Below are positions 1-7,700 of a stretch of 11,207 bases of DNA, piece after piece. Each line of letters begins with the position of its first letter. The stretch's first letter is position 1. The position numbers were made by a program, and so were the translations under genes. The stretch is from Deltaproteobacteria bacterium. Its GTDB lineage: Bacteria > Desulfobacterota > Binatia > Binatales > Binataceae. Location: assembly GCA_021786815.1 (NCBI GenBank), contig JAJYMR010000241.1:1-11207 (forward strand), written 5' to 3'. The notes beneath the pieces were generated by a model, which did not search any database, was not told the DNA's origin, and saw only the letters and a list, made by a program, of their open reading frames with translations.

Positions 1-35
1 CCGGCGCATCGCGTAGCAGGCGATGCGCCGGTTTT
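1..35. terminator. Hairpin with T run, probable (bidirectional) transcription terminator
   Basis: A perfect 12-bp inverted repeat (CCGGCGCATCGC at 1-12, GCGATGCGCCGG at 20-31) encloses a 7-base loop and is followed on the plus strand by TTTT (32-35). As read on the plus strand this is a classic intrinsic terminator for a gene left of the window. It also lies 26 bases beyond the stop codon of the minus-strand DUF1329 gene. The bases that would give the minus-strand T run lie outside the window, so its use for that gene is inferred. A shared terminator between convergent genes is the simplest reading. Confidence 0.75.
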
Positions 36-57
36 GCCCCATGGGGCGCTGTTGCGG

Positions 58-1395
58 TTACAGTTCCGCCGCGTAGCGCATCGCGTTGGTCGTGAAGAAG
101 TTCTTGTCCACCGCGCCCATGTTGATATACCAGCACTCGCGCTCGGGCGTGTTTCGGCTCGGCAGGTAGCACATCGCGGTCATTCCGGTCTGCTCGTCGG
201 TTGCCGCTGCGCCCAGCACGAACTCTCGTTTGAACGGATAGATTGCGATCCGTGCGTCGGGCACGGGACGGTCACGATAGGTCAGCCAGTAGATGTGATT
301 CTGCCAGAGCTGTCCCTGCCGATCGTAGGCGTCCTCGTAGATGGGGTACCACGCTTCGCTGTCGATATAGAGAACGGTCTTAGACTGCAGCGAGTTGATC
401 CATCCGGGCCTCGGCGTCGCCTCCACGATGTACAGATGGCGCATCTCCCAGTTTTCGGGACATGCGCTCGCGCCGCCGTCGGTCGCACAAGTCACCTCCG
501 GCGAATGTATCGCGTGCAGGCATCCGAGCATCTGCTTGTCGCCGAGGTAACGGTAATTGTAGTCCTCGACCTTCGCGTTGAAACCGGAATAATGGTCTGG
601 GTCGAACACCACGATGTTGCCGCCGCCGGCTCCGGGCAACCCACTGCCGGTGACCGCGTCGGTCATCATCGAGTCGTTCAGCCGTCGCACGCGCCGTGCT
701 CCCGGGCTCCACGACCACACGTCGTCGGCACGTTTCGGATTGGCGTAGCGATAGCGAATGAAGCCCGCGCCGCGCAACTCCGCCGGGGCCATGATCGGAT
801 ACAGGGCGAAGAGCCAGTAGCGGTTGGTTTTCAGGAAATCCGGATCGATCGGCATCGGCTCAACTTCGACCCGTCCGACCTCGTTGTACCCCGCGTAATG
901 GCCGACGTCGATCTCGTCGAGATCGCGATACGTTGCGTTAAGTCCGCCGCGCAGATTCTCGCACGCGAAATAGCGAAGATCGTAATCGTCAGTTGTTATC
1001 GGACGAAAGACATTGTTCCAGATGATCTTGGTCGCCATGTGCGGATCGTTGGGGTCGAGAAAAGGAAACGGCTGGCCCGCAACGTAATTCTCGACCGTGC
1101 GCCCGTCTGGCGAGAGCCTGACCTGCGATGCGTATTTTTCCGTTGCGTCGCGGTACGGAGGCGGCCAGTCAACGGGTGTGGTCTTCACAATCCGCATCGA
1201 CATCCCGTTGCGCACTTTGTAATAAACCCCTGGCGACACGAGGTGTTTGACCTTGGCTGCGCTTGCGGCGGTTATCATATCGCCGGGATTGACCTGAGCG
1301 TGGCTGCGAGGTGCCGCCATGATCACGAGCCCCACAATAACGGCGGCAAACGCAATCAAGTCGGACCTAAGCCTGGACGAGTCGGCCGTAGGCAT
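58..1395 (-). CDS. Secreted DUF1329 family protein
   Basis: This 445-residue exported protein belongs to the DUF1329 family, whose members are periplasmic or outer-membrane-associated and thought to have a LolA/LolB-like fold. The molecular role is not established. Residues 1-33 form a Sec signal: a charged start, a hydrophobic stretch at about 13-28, and an S-H-A cleavage site before Q34. Family hallmarks are MITAASAAKVKHLVSPG (40-56), the W-N-N-V-F-R-P segment (126-132), and the DDVWSWSPGARRVRRL stretch (224-239). A late segment, YIDSEAWYPIYEDAYDRQGQLW (343-364), resembles the strand pattern of lipoprotein-carrier proteins. Six cysteines (145, 292, 303, 312, 409, 421) could form three disulfides, consistent with export. 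There is no lipobox. The start at 1395 is chosen because AAAGGAGGTC lies 5-14 bases upstream; an upstream ATG at 1470 lacks such a site and would bury the signal peptide. DUF1329 genes are often found beside DUF1302 porin-like genes, but none is visible here. The family call is firm, the function unknown. Confidence 0.9.
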   Translation of the reverse strand: MPTADSSRLRSDLIAFAAVIVGLVIMAAPRSHAQVNPGDMITAASAAKVKHLVSPGVYYKVRNGMSMRIVKTTPVDWPPPYRDATEKYASQVRLSPDGRTVENYVAGQPFPFLDPNDPHMATKIIWNNVFRPITTDDYDLRYFACENLRGGLNATYRDLDEIDVGHYAGYNEVGRVEVEPMPIDPDFLKTNRYWLFALYPIMAPAELRGAGFIRYRYANPKRADDVWSWSPGARRVRRLNDSMMTDAVTGSGLPGAGGGNIVVFDPDHYSGFNAKVEDYNYRYLGDKQMLGCLHAIHSPEVTCATDGGASACPENWEMRHLYIVEATPRPGWINSLQSKTVLYIDSEAWYPIYEDAYDRQGQLWQNHIYWLTYRDRPVPDARIAIYPFKREFVLGAAATDEQTGMTAMCYLPSRNTPERECWYINMGAVDKNFFTTNAMRYAAEL

Positions 1396-1742
1396 AGGCG
1401 GACCTCCTTTTTGCGTCTCCGAACAGAGTCGCGGCAAAAGACTATGTCGAAAGACCCCGAAACACCCCAACGCACGGAGAACCGACGTGCGACGCCGCGA
1501 CCTGCCGGGCGAGACTATTCGCCTTGACGAAGCGGTTGCGCGATTTATTCAAATATCGCGAAAGGAAATGATATTCGGCTGAAGAATGTCTACTCCGGAT
1601 TAAGTCTGACTAATCGCCCAAGAGCATCATCGCATCAGTCCCAGGACTGAAACCCTGACGAAAATACGTGAAGTGCGATGTCATAACGAATCCGGCCACG
1701 CGAAAGGCGCGTCTTTTGCGATGGTCGGCGAAAACACGTATA
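1396..1742. other. Intergenic region with several small dyads, no gene
   Basis: This 347-base stretch separates the PLP enzyme from the DUF1329 gene, both on the minus strand. Apart from the ribosome binding site at its low end I find no convincing coding sequence; short plus-strand frames here run antisense into the neighbours and lack ribosome sites. It is more AT-rich than the genes, especially at 1541-1615, so it probably carries the DUF1329 promoter, though no good -35/-10 pair stands out. Three dyads are present: CGCGAT/ATCGCG arms at 1539-1544 and 1555-1560, GATTA/TAATC arms at 1598-1602 and 1611-1615, and the near-continuous TCAGTCC-CA-GGACTGA at 1635-1650. None is followed by a T run on the minus strand, so they look like operators or chance rather than terminators. 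Confidence 0.6.
1401..1410 (-). promoter_or_regulatory. Ribosome binding site of the DUF1329 gene
   Basis: Read on the minus strand this is AAAGGAGGTC, a near-perfect anti-16S match. The AGGAGG core (1403-1408) ends 7 bases before the ATG at 1393-1395. It fixes the start there rather than at the in-frame ATG 75 bases upstream, which has no comparable site. Confidence 0.85.
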
Positions 1743-2903
1743 TCAAGAGCATCTTAACGCCCGCTCGAAGTCCTCGATTAGATCTTCGCACGTCTCAAGC
1801 CCGACTGAGAGCCGTATCAGGCCGTCCGCGATGCCCGCGCGGGCACGTTCGTCACGTGACATACCCGCGTGTGAAGTGACTGCGGGGCGCATGATTAGCG
1901 TATGCACTCCGCCGAGGCTCGGCGCGGATGTCGGCACGGTCGCGTTAGCAATAAAGCGCTCGGCAGCTTCCACTCCGCCCGTCAATTCGAAGCTTAGAAC
2001 GCCGCCGAATCCGTCGAGCAGTTCGCAGGCGCGCAGGTGATGCGGATGACCTTCGAGGCCGGGGTAATTCACCCGGGTTACTGCCGGATGTTGTTCGAAA
2101 AAATGCGCAATTTTTAGGGCGCTTTCATTCTGATGCCGTACACGCACCGCAAGCGTCTTGAGCCCGCGATTGAGAAGAAAGCACGCGTGAGGGTCGAGTG
2201 CTCCGCCCAGCAGATTCAGTTTGCGCCGAATGTTCGATACGAGCTCCGCGTTACCTACAACCGCTCCAGCGACGATATCGTCATGGCCATTCAAATACTT
2301 TGTTGCGCTATGCAGCGAGAGATCGAAGCCGAATTCCACCGCTCGAAAGTTGATAGGGCTTGCAAACGTGTTGTCGATAATCGAAGTAAGCCGATGATGC
2401 CGGGCGAAATCGACTATTGCCGCAAGGTCGGGCACTTGCAGCAGCGGGTTCGAGAGCGTTTCGACGTAGATCGCACGAGTGTTGCTCTTTAGGTGCGCGC
2501 GCCAGGAATCCGGGTCGTCGGGATCGATAAAGTCCACCTCGACGCCGAGCGAGGGAAGATCTCGCGCGAACAGGTCGTGCGTGCCCCCGTAAAGGCATTC
2601 CTGGGCGAGGAGATGGCCGCCGGGCGCGAGCAGCGTCAGCAGCGTCGCCGCTATCGCCGCCATCCCGCTTGAGCAGACCAGGGCCGCTTCGGCGTTCTCC
2701 AGCGCCGCAAGTTTCGCGTGCAGAACGTCGTGATTGGGCGTGTTGTTCAGCCGGATGTAGCGAAGCTGATGGTAGTCGGCCGCGCCCGAGTACTCGAAGG
2801 TCGAGGACTGAAAGATCGGCGTGTTGACCGCCCCCGCGATAAGCGGCTCGGGCTCGCCCGCGTGGATGAGTTTGGTGTCCATCCCCTTGATTAGCCTCGC
2901 CAT
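1743..2903 (-). CDS. PLP-dependent cystathionine gamma-synthase/lyase family enzyme
   Basis: This 386-residue cytoplasmic enzyme of the Cys/Met metabolism (trans-sulfuration) fold type I family acts on sulfur amino acids or O-acyl-homoserine-type substrates. Visible PLP features are the Y49-x-R51 pair that reaches the neighbouring subunit's phosphate, SSGMAA (78-83) for phosphate binding, Y105 in LYGG for ring stacking, D177 in IIDNTF for the pyridine nitrogen, the Schiff-base K202 in HSATKYLNGHDD, and R364 in RLSVGLE for the substrate carboxylate. Length is typical. Methionine gamma-lyase is unlikely because the position of its active Cys after LYG is Gly107. The usual Glu in GGxESL is His334 here (GGVHTL), so gamma-synthase, gamma-lyase and beta-lyase cannot be told apart. 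The start at 2903 is preferred over the ATG at 2918 because GGAGGG sits 7 bases before it. The gene diverges from thiO across 192 bases, where I see no obvious SAM riboswitch. Family call firm, exact reaction open. Confidence 0.9.
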   Translation of the reverse strand: MARLIKGMDTKLIHAGEPEPLIAGAVNTPIFQSSTFEYSGAADYHQLRYIRLNNTPNHDVLHAKLAALENAEAALVCSSGMAAIAATLLTLLAPGGHLLAQECLYGGTHDLFARDLPSLGVEVDFIDPDDPDSWRAHLKSNTRAIYVETLSNPLLQVPDLAAIVDFARHHRLTSIIDNTFASPINFRAVEFGFDLSLHSATKYLNGHDDIVAGAVVGNAELVSNIRRKLNLLGGALDPHACFLLNRGLKTLAVRVRHQNESALKIAHFFEQHPAVTRVNYPGLEGHPHHLRACELLDGFGGVLSFELTGGVEAAERFIANATVPTSAPSLGGVHTLIMRPAVTSHAGMSRDERARAGIADGLIRLSVGLETCEDLIEDFERALRCS

Positions 2904-2910
2904 CGTTTGG

Positions 2911-2916
2911 CCCTCC
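2911..2916 (-). promoter_or_regulatory. Ribosome binding site of the PLP enzyme gene
   Basis: The minus-strand reading is GGAGGG, 7 bases before the ATG at 2901-2903. The alternative in-frame ATG (2916-2918) overlaps this site and has no purine-rich element of its own, so the downstream start is favoured. Confidence 0.7.
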
Positions 2917-3095
2917 ATGCCACGGGATCGCGACCGGAATCACGAACCTGCTTTTTAGCATCGCGCCCGCCGAGTTTCATCGGCTCCGAATCGCCGGATT
3001 GCCGAGACCGCCGGGGTTTTACCGCCTCGAACGGATAGTTAATCTGGAAACCTGTAGAAACCGGTTCATGCGGTAACGCGCGGAGTGTCCTCGAC

Positions 3096-4238
3096 GTGAA
3101 GGCTCTTGTAATCGGCGGAGGAATCATCGGTGCGGCGGTGGCGTGGCGGCTTGCGTGCGAGCGAGTCGCGGTCGCCGTTCTCGAACGCGGGCGGCTCGGG
3201 CAGGAGGCGTCGTGGGCAGCGGGCGGCCTGATCGCTCCGCAGGGCGAAGCCGACCGTCCAGGCCCGTTCTTCGATCTCTGCATGAAAGCGAAACAGGCGT
3301 TCGACGCGCTGGTGGAGCGGCTCGTGCGCGAGAGCGGCGTCGATCCGGAGTACGACAAGTACGGCGTTCTCTACGTGGCCTTCAACGAGGAGGAACGCGA
3401 GGAATTGAAGGCGCGCGCGCGATGGCAGCGCGAGGCGAACGCCGTCGTCGAAGAACTCGACGCGCGTGAGGCGCTGAGGCTCGTGCCTTCGCTCTCGCGC
3501 GCCGTGCTCCACGCGCTTCACATGCCGACCAATCGCCGCCTGGATAATCGCAAGCTCACCCAGGCTTACGTCAATGCCGCCGTCCGCGCGGGTGCCGAAT
3601 TTCGCGAGGGCGCCTGCGTGGACGCGCTCGTCACAAGCGGCGGCAGGGCTTCGGGAGTCAGGCTTCGTGACGGCTCGGTCGCCGAGGCCGACCTGGTGAT
3701 TATCGCGGCGGGCGCCTGGTCGGGCGAAATCCGCGGCCTGGAAGGCGACAGTATCCGTTTCTTTCCGGTGCGCGGTCAAATTCTCTGTTTCGACGCGCGG
3801 CCCGGTATCCTCGCGCCGTCGCTCTTCTCCACGCGTGGAATCCTTGTGCCGCGGCGCGACGGCCGGCTGCTTGCCGGCTCGGTTTTCGAGGACGCGGGCT
3901 ACAACAAGAGCGTGACGCTCGGCGGGATTCGGCACGTCGCGCAGGCGGCGTGCGAGCTGATGCCGGCGCTCTCGCAGGTGGCGTTTCGCGAGGCCTGGGC
4001 GGGACTGAGACCGGCGACCGACGACCTGATGCCCGTAATCGGCCCTTCGCCGACGGTCTCGAACGTGCTCTACGCGTCGGGCCACTTCCGAAGCGGTATC
4101 ATGCTTTCGGCGCTGACCGGCGAAGTGATCGCCGACCTCGCGATGGGGCGAAAGCCGGTTGTGGACCTCGGGCCGTTTCTTCCCGAGCGCTATCGTTCGC
4201 CGGTCCCGCGGCAGCGTTTCAAGATTACCGAGGTTTGA
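3096..4238 (+). CDS. thiO: Glycine oxidase ThiO, FAD-dependent
   Basis: This 380-residue flavoenzyme of the D-amino-acid oxidase (DAO) family is most like ThiO, which oxidises glycine to the imine (dehydroglycine) used to build the thiazole ring of thiamine. The N-terminal Rossmann motif is GGGIIGAA (7-14), with E30 ending the second strand. SWAAGGLIAP (39-48) is the flavin-contacting loop typical of ThiO. GLRPATDDLMPVIG (303-316) and GHFRSGIMLSALTG (329-342) supply R305 and R332, which match the substrate-carboxylate and active-site arginines (R302, R329) of the Bacillus enzyme. The position often held by Tyr in YLVPR appears to be I249. The start is GTG, with GGAG (3082-3085) 10 bases upstream. 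No TPP-riboswitch core is apparent upstream. A receiver-like gene follows 11 bases after the stop, probably cotranscribed. No thiS, thiG or thiE lies nearby, so a general amine or amino-acid oxidase of the same family remains possible. Confidence 0.85.
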   Translation: MKALVIGGGIIGAAVAWRLACERVAVAVLERGRLGQEASWAAGGLIAPQGEADRPGPFFDLCMKAKQAFDALVERLVRESGVDPEYDKYGVLYVAFNEEEREELKARARWQREANAVVEELDAREALRLVPSLSRAVLHALHMPTNRRLDNRKLTQAYVNAAVRAGAEFREGACVDALVTSGGRASGVRLRDGSVAEADLVIIAAGAWSGEIRGLEGDSIRFFPVRGQILCFDARPGILAPSLFSTRGILVPRRDGRLLAGSVFEDAGYNKSVTLGGIRHVAQAACELMPALSQVAFREAWAGLRPATDDLMPVIGPSPTVSNVLYASGHFRSGIMLSALTGEVIADLAMGRKPVVDLGPFLPERYRSPVPRQRFKITEV

Positions 4239-4249
4239 GGGATTCTCCG

Positions 4250-4597
4250 ATGGCAACCGTTGCGCTGGCTCTGGTTCGCGACCTGTTCTTCCGCTCCAAG
4301 CTCGACGCGGCGGCCGAAGCCGCAGGCGCCGAGGTCGCTTACGCCTCGGCTCTCGACGCGGCCTCGCGCCGATGCGCCGAGATCGTGCCCTCGCTGGTTC
4401 TGGTCGATCTGTCGGACACGGCTTTTCCTGCCGTTGAAACGGCAAAGGCCATCCGCGCGAACGCTCCCAGTGCGCGCCTGGTCGGCTTCGCCTCTCACGT
4501 GGACCTGAAGTCGCTCGCCTCCGCGCGCGAGGCGGGATTCGACCTTACGCTTTCGCGCAGCGAATTCACTGCGCGGCTTGCCGAGTTCCTGCGCTGA
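4250..4597 (+). CDS. Degenerate response-regulator receiver-like protein
   Basis: This 115-residue stand-alone protein has the alternating strand-helix pattern of a CheY-like receiver domain and no output domain. Strand 3 is SLVLVDLSD (48-56), with D53 where the phosphoacceptor Asp normally lies. Strand 4, ARLVGFASH (75-83), offers S82 at the switch Ser/Thr position. The acidic pair after strand 1 is reduced to R10-D11, and the invariant Lys after strand 5 is missing (TLSRSEF, 100-106). Phosphorylation in the normal way is therefore doubtful, and it may be a pseudo-receiver or protein-binding module. The ATG lies 11 bases after the thiO stop. GAGGG (4237-4241) overlaps that stop and sits 8 bases ahead, which suggests translational coupling. 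The context pairs it with an amino-acid oxidase, but its partner is unknown. The fold is inferred from pattern only; a structure prediction could overturn it. Confidence 0.7.
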   Translation: MATVALALVRDLFFRSKLDAAAEAAGAEVAYASALDAASRRCAEIVPSLVLVDLSDTAFPAVETAKAIRANAPSARLVGFASHVDLKSLASAREAGFDLTLSRSEFTARLAEFLR

Positions 4598-4599
4598 AC

Positions 4600-4680
4600 G
4601 CGCCGGCGCATTCGTTCGCCCAGCCGCGCGGGGCGGGCACTTTGCGCCTGTCGCCGGGACGCCCCCCGGAACCCCGGCTG
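4600..4680 (+). other. GC-rich structured spacer between the receiver gene and lhr
   Basis: The spacer starts with the perfect 10-base palindrome GCGCCGGCGC (4600-4609). It then contains nested complementary arms: CAGCCG (4621-4626) with CGGCTG (4675-4680), and GGGGCG (4630-4635) with CGCCCC (4660-4665). Transcribed, this could fold into a stable stem and end or stall the thiO-receiver transcript, but there is no T run, so it is not a standard intrinsic terminator. In such GC-rich DNA chance pairing is common. Confidence 0.3.
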
Positions 4681-4707
4681 ACCGCCTGCGTAAAAGGATG
4701 ATATAAC
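4678..4707 (+). promoter_or_regulatory. Candidate sigma70-type promoter of lhr
   Basis: The -35-like CTGACC (4678-4683) is separated by 18 bases from a -10-like TATAAC (4702-4707, five of six consensus bases). The expected transcription start, seven bases after the -10, is 4714, the first base of the lhr GTG codon. There is no well-placed ribosome binding site; AGGA at 4695-4698 is 15 bases away. The mRNA may therefore be leaderless. This is inference from sequence alone. Confidence 0.4.
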
Positions 4708-4713
4708 TGCATC

Positions 4714-7700
4714 GTGCCCGGCGTGCTCGACGGATTTCATCCCGCCGTTCGCGCGTGGTTCCTAAGCCGCTTCGACTCACCCTCGCGCGCGCAGCAACTC
4801 GGATGGCCGGTAATCGGCGAGGCGCAAAGCCCGCCCGGTCATGACGTGCTGCTCTGCGCTCCGACCGGAAGCGGCAAGACGCTGGCGGCCTTCATGTGGG
4901 CGATAAACCGGCTCGTCATCGAGGCCGAGTCCGGCTCGCTCAGCGACGAGGTTTCGGTACTCTACGTCTCGCCGCTCAAGGCGCTTGCCAACGATATCCG
5001 GCTCAATCTCGAAGAACCGCTGGAAGGAGTGCGCGGCGCCGCCGAGCGCCTTGGAATAGCGCTCGCCCCGATTCGCGCAGGTCTTCGCACCGGCGACACG
5101 CCCGCCAACGAGCGAAGCGCGATGCTCCGGCGTCCGCCGCATATCCTGGTCACCACGCCCGAGTCGCTCTTCATCCTTCTTACCTCGCCGCGTTTTCGAA
5201 CCCGTCTTGCGTCGGTCAGGTACGTTATCGTCGATGAGCTTCACGCAATCGCGGGCAACAAGCGCGGAGCACATCTGGCCGCTACGCTCGAACGTCTCGA
5301 GCGGATGTTGCGTCTCGGTGGGAAGCCGCGTCCGGCCAGAATCGGCCTTTCCGCGACGCTCAACCCGGTCGAGCGCCTGGCAGAGTTCCTGGCCGGAGGC
5401 GAGGTAAAGCGCGACGGCACCCGGACGCTGCGCGCGGTCAAAGTGGTGCGAGCCGACGACCGGCTCCGCGCGATGGACCTCAAGGTGCTCGCGCCCGGTC
5501 CCGATCTCGGTCCGCTTGCCACGCACGAGCACTGGGAGGCGATGTACGACGAGGCCGCGCGCCTTATCGCGGAGCATCGCACGACCCTTGTCTTTACGCT
5601 GAGCCGCCGATGGGCCGAGCGGGTCGCGCTCAACCTGCAGAAGCGCCTTGGCGCCGACGCCGTGATGGCGCATCACGGCAGCCTCGCGCGAAAAGAACGG
5701 CTTGCTGCCGAGCAGCGTCTCAAGCGTGGCGAACTGAGGGCGATAGTCGCGACCGCCTCGCTCGAACTCGGAATCGATGTCGGCGCGGTCGATCTCGTCT
5801 GCCAGGTCGATTCGCCGAAATCGATCTCCGCCGCGATCCAGCGAATCGGCCGTTCCGGGCACAGCCTCGGCGCGACGCCCAAGGGCCGGTTCTTCGCGCT
5901 CACGCTCGACGACCTTCTCGAGTGCGCGTCGTGCGTGCGCGCGATAAGGGCGGGGCGTATTGATGAGGTCGAAATTCCGGCGGGATGCCTCGACGTCGCG
6001 GCGCAGCAGATAGTCGCGATCGCCGCCGAGGAAGATGAAATCGCCGAACGCGACCTGCTCGAAATCCTGCGCGGCGCGTACAACTTCGCAAACCTCGACG
6101 ATGCCAGCCTCGGCAGGCTGCTCTCGGAGATGGCGGCGGAGCCGCGCGAGCGTATTCGCGGCGCGGCACCGAAGATCATCTACGACCCGCGCGGCGGCCG
6201 GGTGCGCGCGCGGCGCGGCGCGCGGATGGCGGCGATCACTTCGGGTGGCACGATTCCCGAAAACGGCAACTACGACGTCGTGATTGAATCCGAGGGCCGC
6301 AAGATCGGCGACGTCGAAGAGGACTTCGCCCAGGAGTCGTCGCGCGGCGATATCTTTGCGCTCGGCTCGATGCCCTGGCAGATCCAGCGGATTTCGCGCG
6401 GGCGGTTGATGGTTGAGCCTGCACCCGGGATGGCGCCGACGCTTCCGTTCTGGCAGACCGAGGCCGCCGGACGCTCGCGCTCGCTTTCCGACGAGACGAC
6501 CGAACTAAGACGCGAGCTCGCCACGCGCCTTGAGCGCGGCGCCGAGGCCGAGGCAATCGCGTACCTTGGGGCCGAATGCCTTCTCACCGAACGCGCCGCG
6601 CGCCAGGCCGTGGATTACGTGCGCCGCGGCGTCGCGGCGCTGGGCGCGGTTCCCGATCGCCGCACCGTCGTCGTCGAGCGGTTTTTCGACGGGCTTGGCG
6701 GTACGCAGATCGTAATCCACGCCCCGTTCGGCATCCGGTTCAACCGCGGACTCGGACTGGCAATTCGAAAACGCCTGTGCCAGAGCTTCGATTTCGAGAT
6801 CCAGGCCTCCGCGATCGACGACGGATGCCTGCTCGCGCTCAACGCGCGCCATAGCTTTCCACTCGAAGCGCTGCTCCCGATGCTTTCGTCGAGGAGCGCG
6901 CGCGACGTGCTCGTCCAGGCGCTGCTCAACGCGCCGATGTTCGAAGTGCGCTTTCGCCATGTGGCGACGCGTGCGCTATCCGTGATGCGCTCGGAGCGCG
7001 GGCGCAAGGTGCCGCCGTACATTCAGCGGCTTCGCGCGCAGGAACTGCTTGCCGCGCTGTTCCCGGGCCAGCAGGCGTGCTTCGAGAACCGGCCGCCGAA
7101 AATCGAGGTGCCCGACCACTTTATCCTGGGCGAAACCGTGCGCGAGTGCCTCGAAGAATCCACTGACGCGGCCGCGATGGAGGAGTTCCTTCGCGGCGTC
7201 GAGAACGGCTCGGTCCGCGTCGTCAACGTGGACGCGGTTTCCCCGTCCGCCTTCGCCCATCGCCTGCTCCTTGCCTGGGACTACTCGTTTCTCGACGGCG
7301 GCGAGCGCGCGAATCGCAGAAGCCGGACCGTTCAGATGAATCGCGGGATGGCGGAAGACGTTTTCCACTCCGAAGATCTCGCGCAGATGCTCTCGCGCGA
7401 TGTGATAGACGCGGTCGTCGCCGACGTTACGGGCCTCGCGCCCGGCCGCCGCGCGCGAAATCGCGACGAGCTTCACGAATTGCTGCGCGCGCACGGCTCT
7501 CTCGACGAAGAGGAAATCGCCGCGCGCGCAAGCGGAGATTCCGGCCCGCTGGTCGAGCAACTCATCGGCGAACGACGTCTCCTCAGGATGCGGCCGGACG
7601 CGGGCGCAAACGCGCTTTTCGTTTCCGCCGAGGATGCGCCGCTTTACGCGAGTGCCTACCCGGACGCTCGGTTCGACGGCCGGGTCGCGCCCGGGCCTGC

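Noticed and set aside
34..1527. A 497-codon plus-strand open frame covering the whole DUF1329 gene
   Set aside because: Its product is Arg/His/Val-rich with no recognisable domain, it has no ribosome site, and the minus-strand frame has clear family motifs, a signal peptide and a strong ribosome site. Long antisense frames are common in high-GC genes.
1523..1550. Plus-strand promoter-like TTGACG with TATTCA 16 bases downstream
   Set aside because: No plus-strand gene follows; downstream lies the 3' end of the minus-strand PLP enzyme. An antisense transcript is possible but unsupported.
1698..1718. Small hairpin ACGCG/CGCGT followed by CTTTT upstream of the DUF1329 region
   Set aside because: The T run is on the plus strand, where no gene ends; on the minus strand, the direction of the PLP enzyme, no T run follows. 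The stem is only 5 bp.
2919..3095. Possible TPP riboswitch ahead of thiO
   Set aside because: Some pieces such as CCGAGACCG and AATCTGG superficially recall a thi box, but the core CTGAGA and the CTGATCTGGATAATGCC segment are absent.
3066..4445. A 459-codon minus-strand frame opposite thiO and the receiver gene, with similar long frames opposite lhr (4777-5862, 6976-8037, 8221-9252)
   Set aside because: All are low-complexity, Arg-rich translations antisense to genes with intact, recognised motifs.
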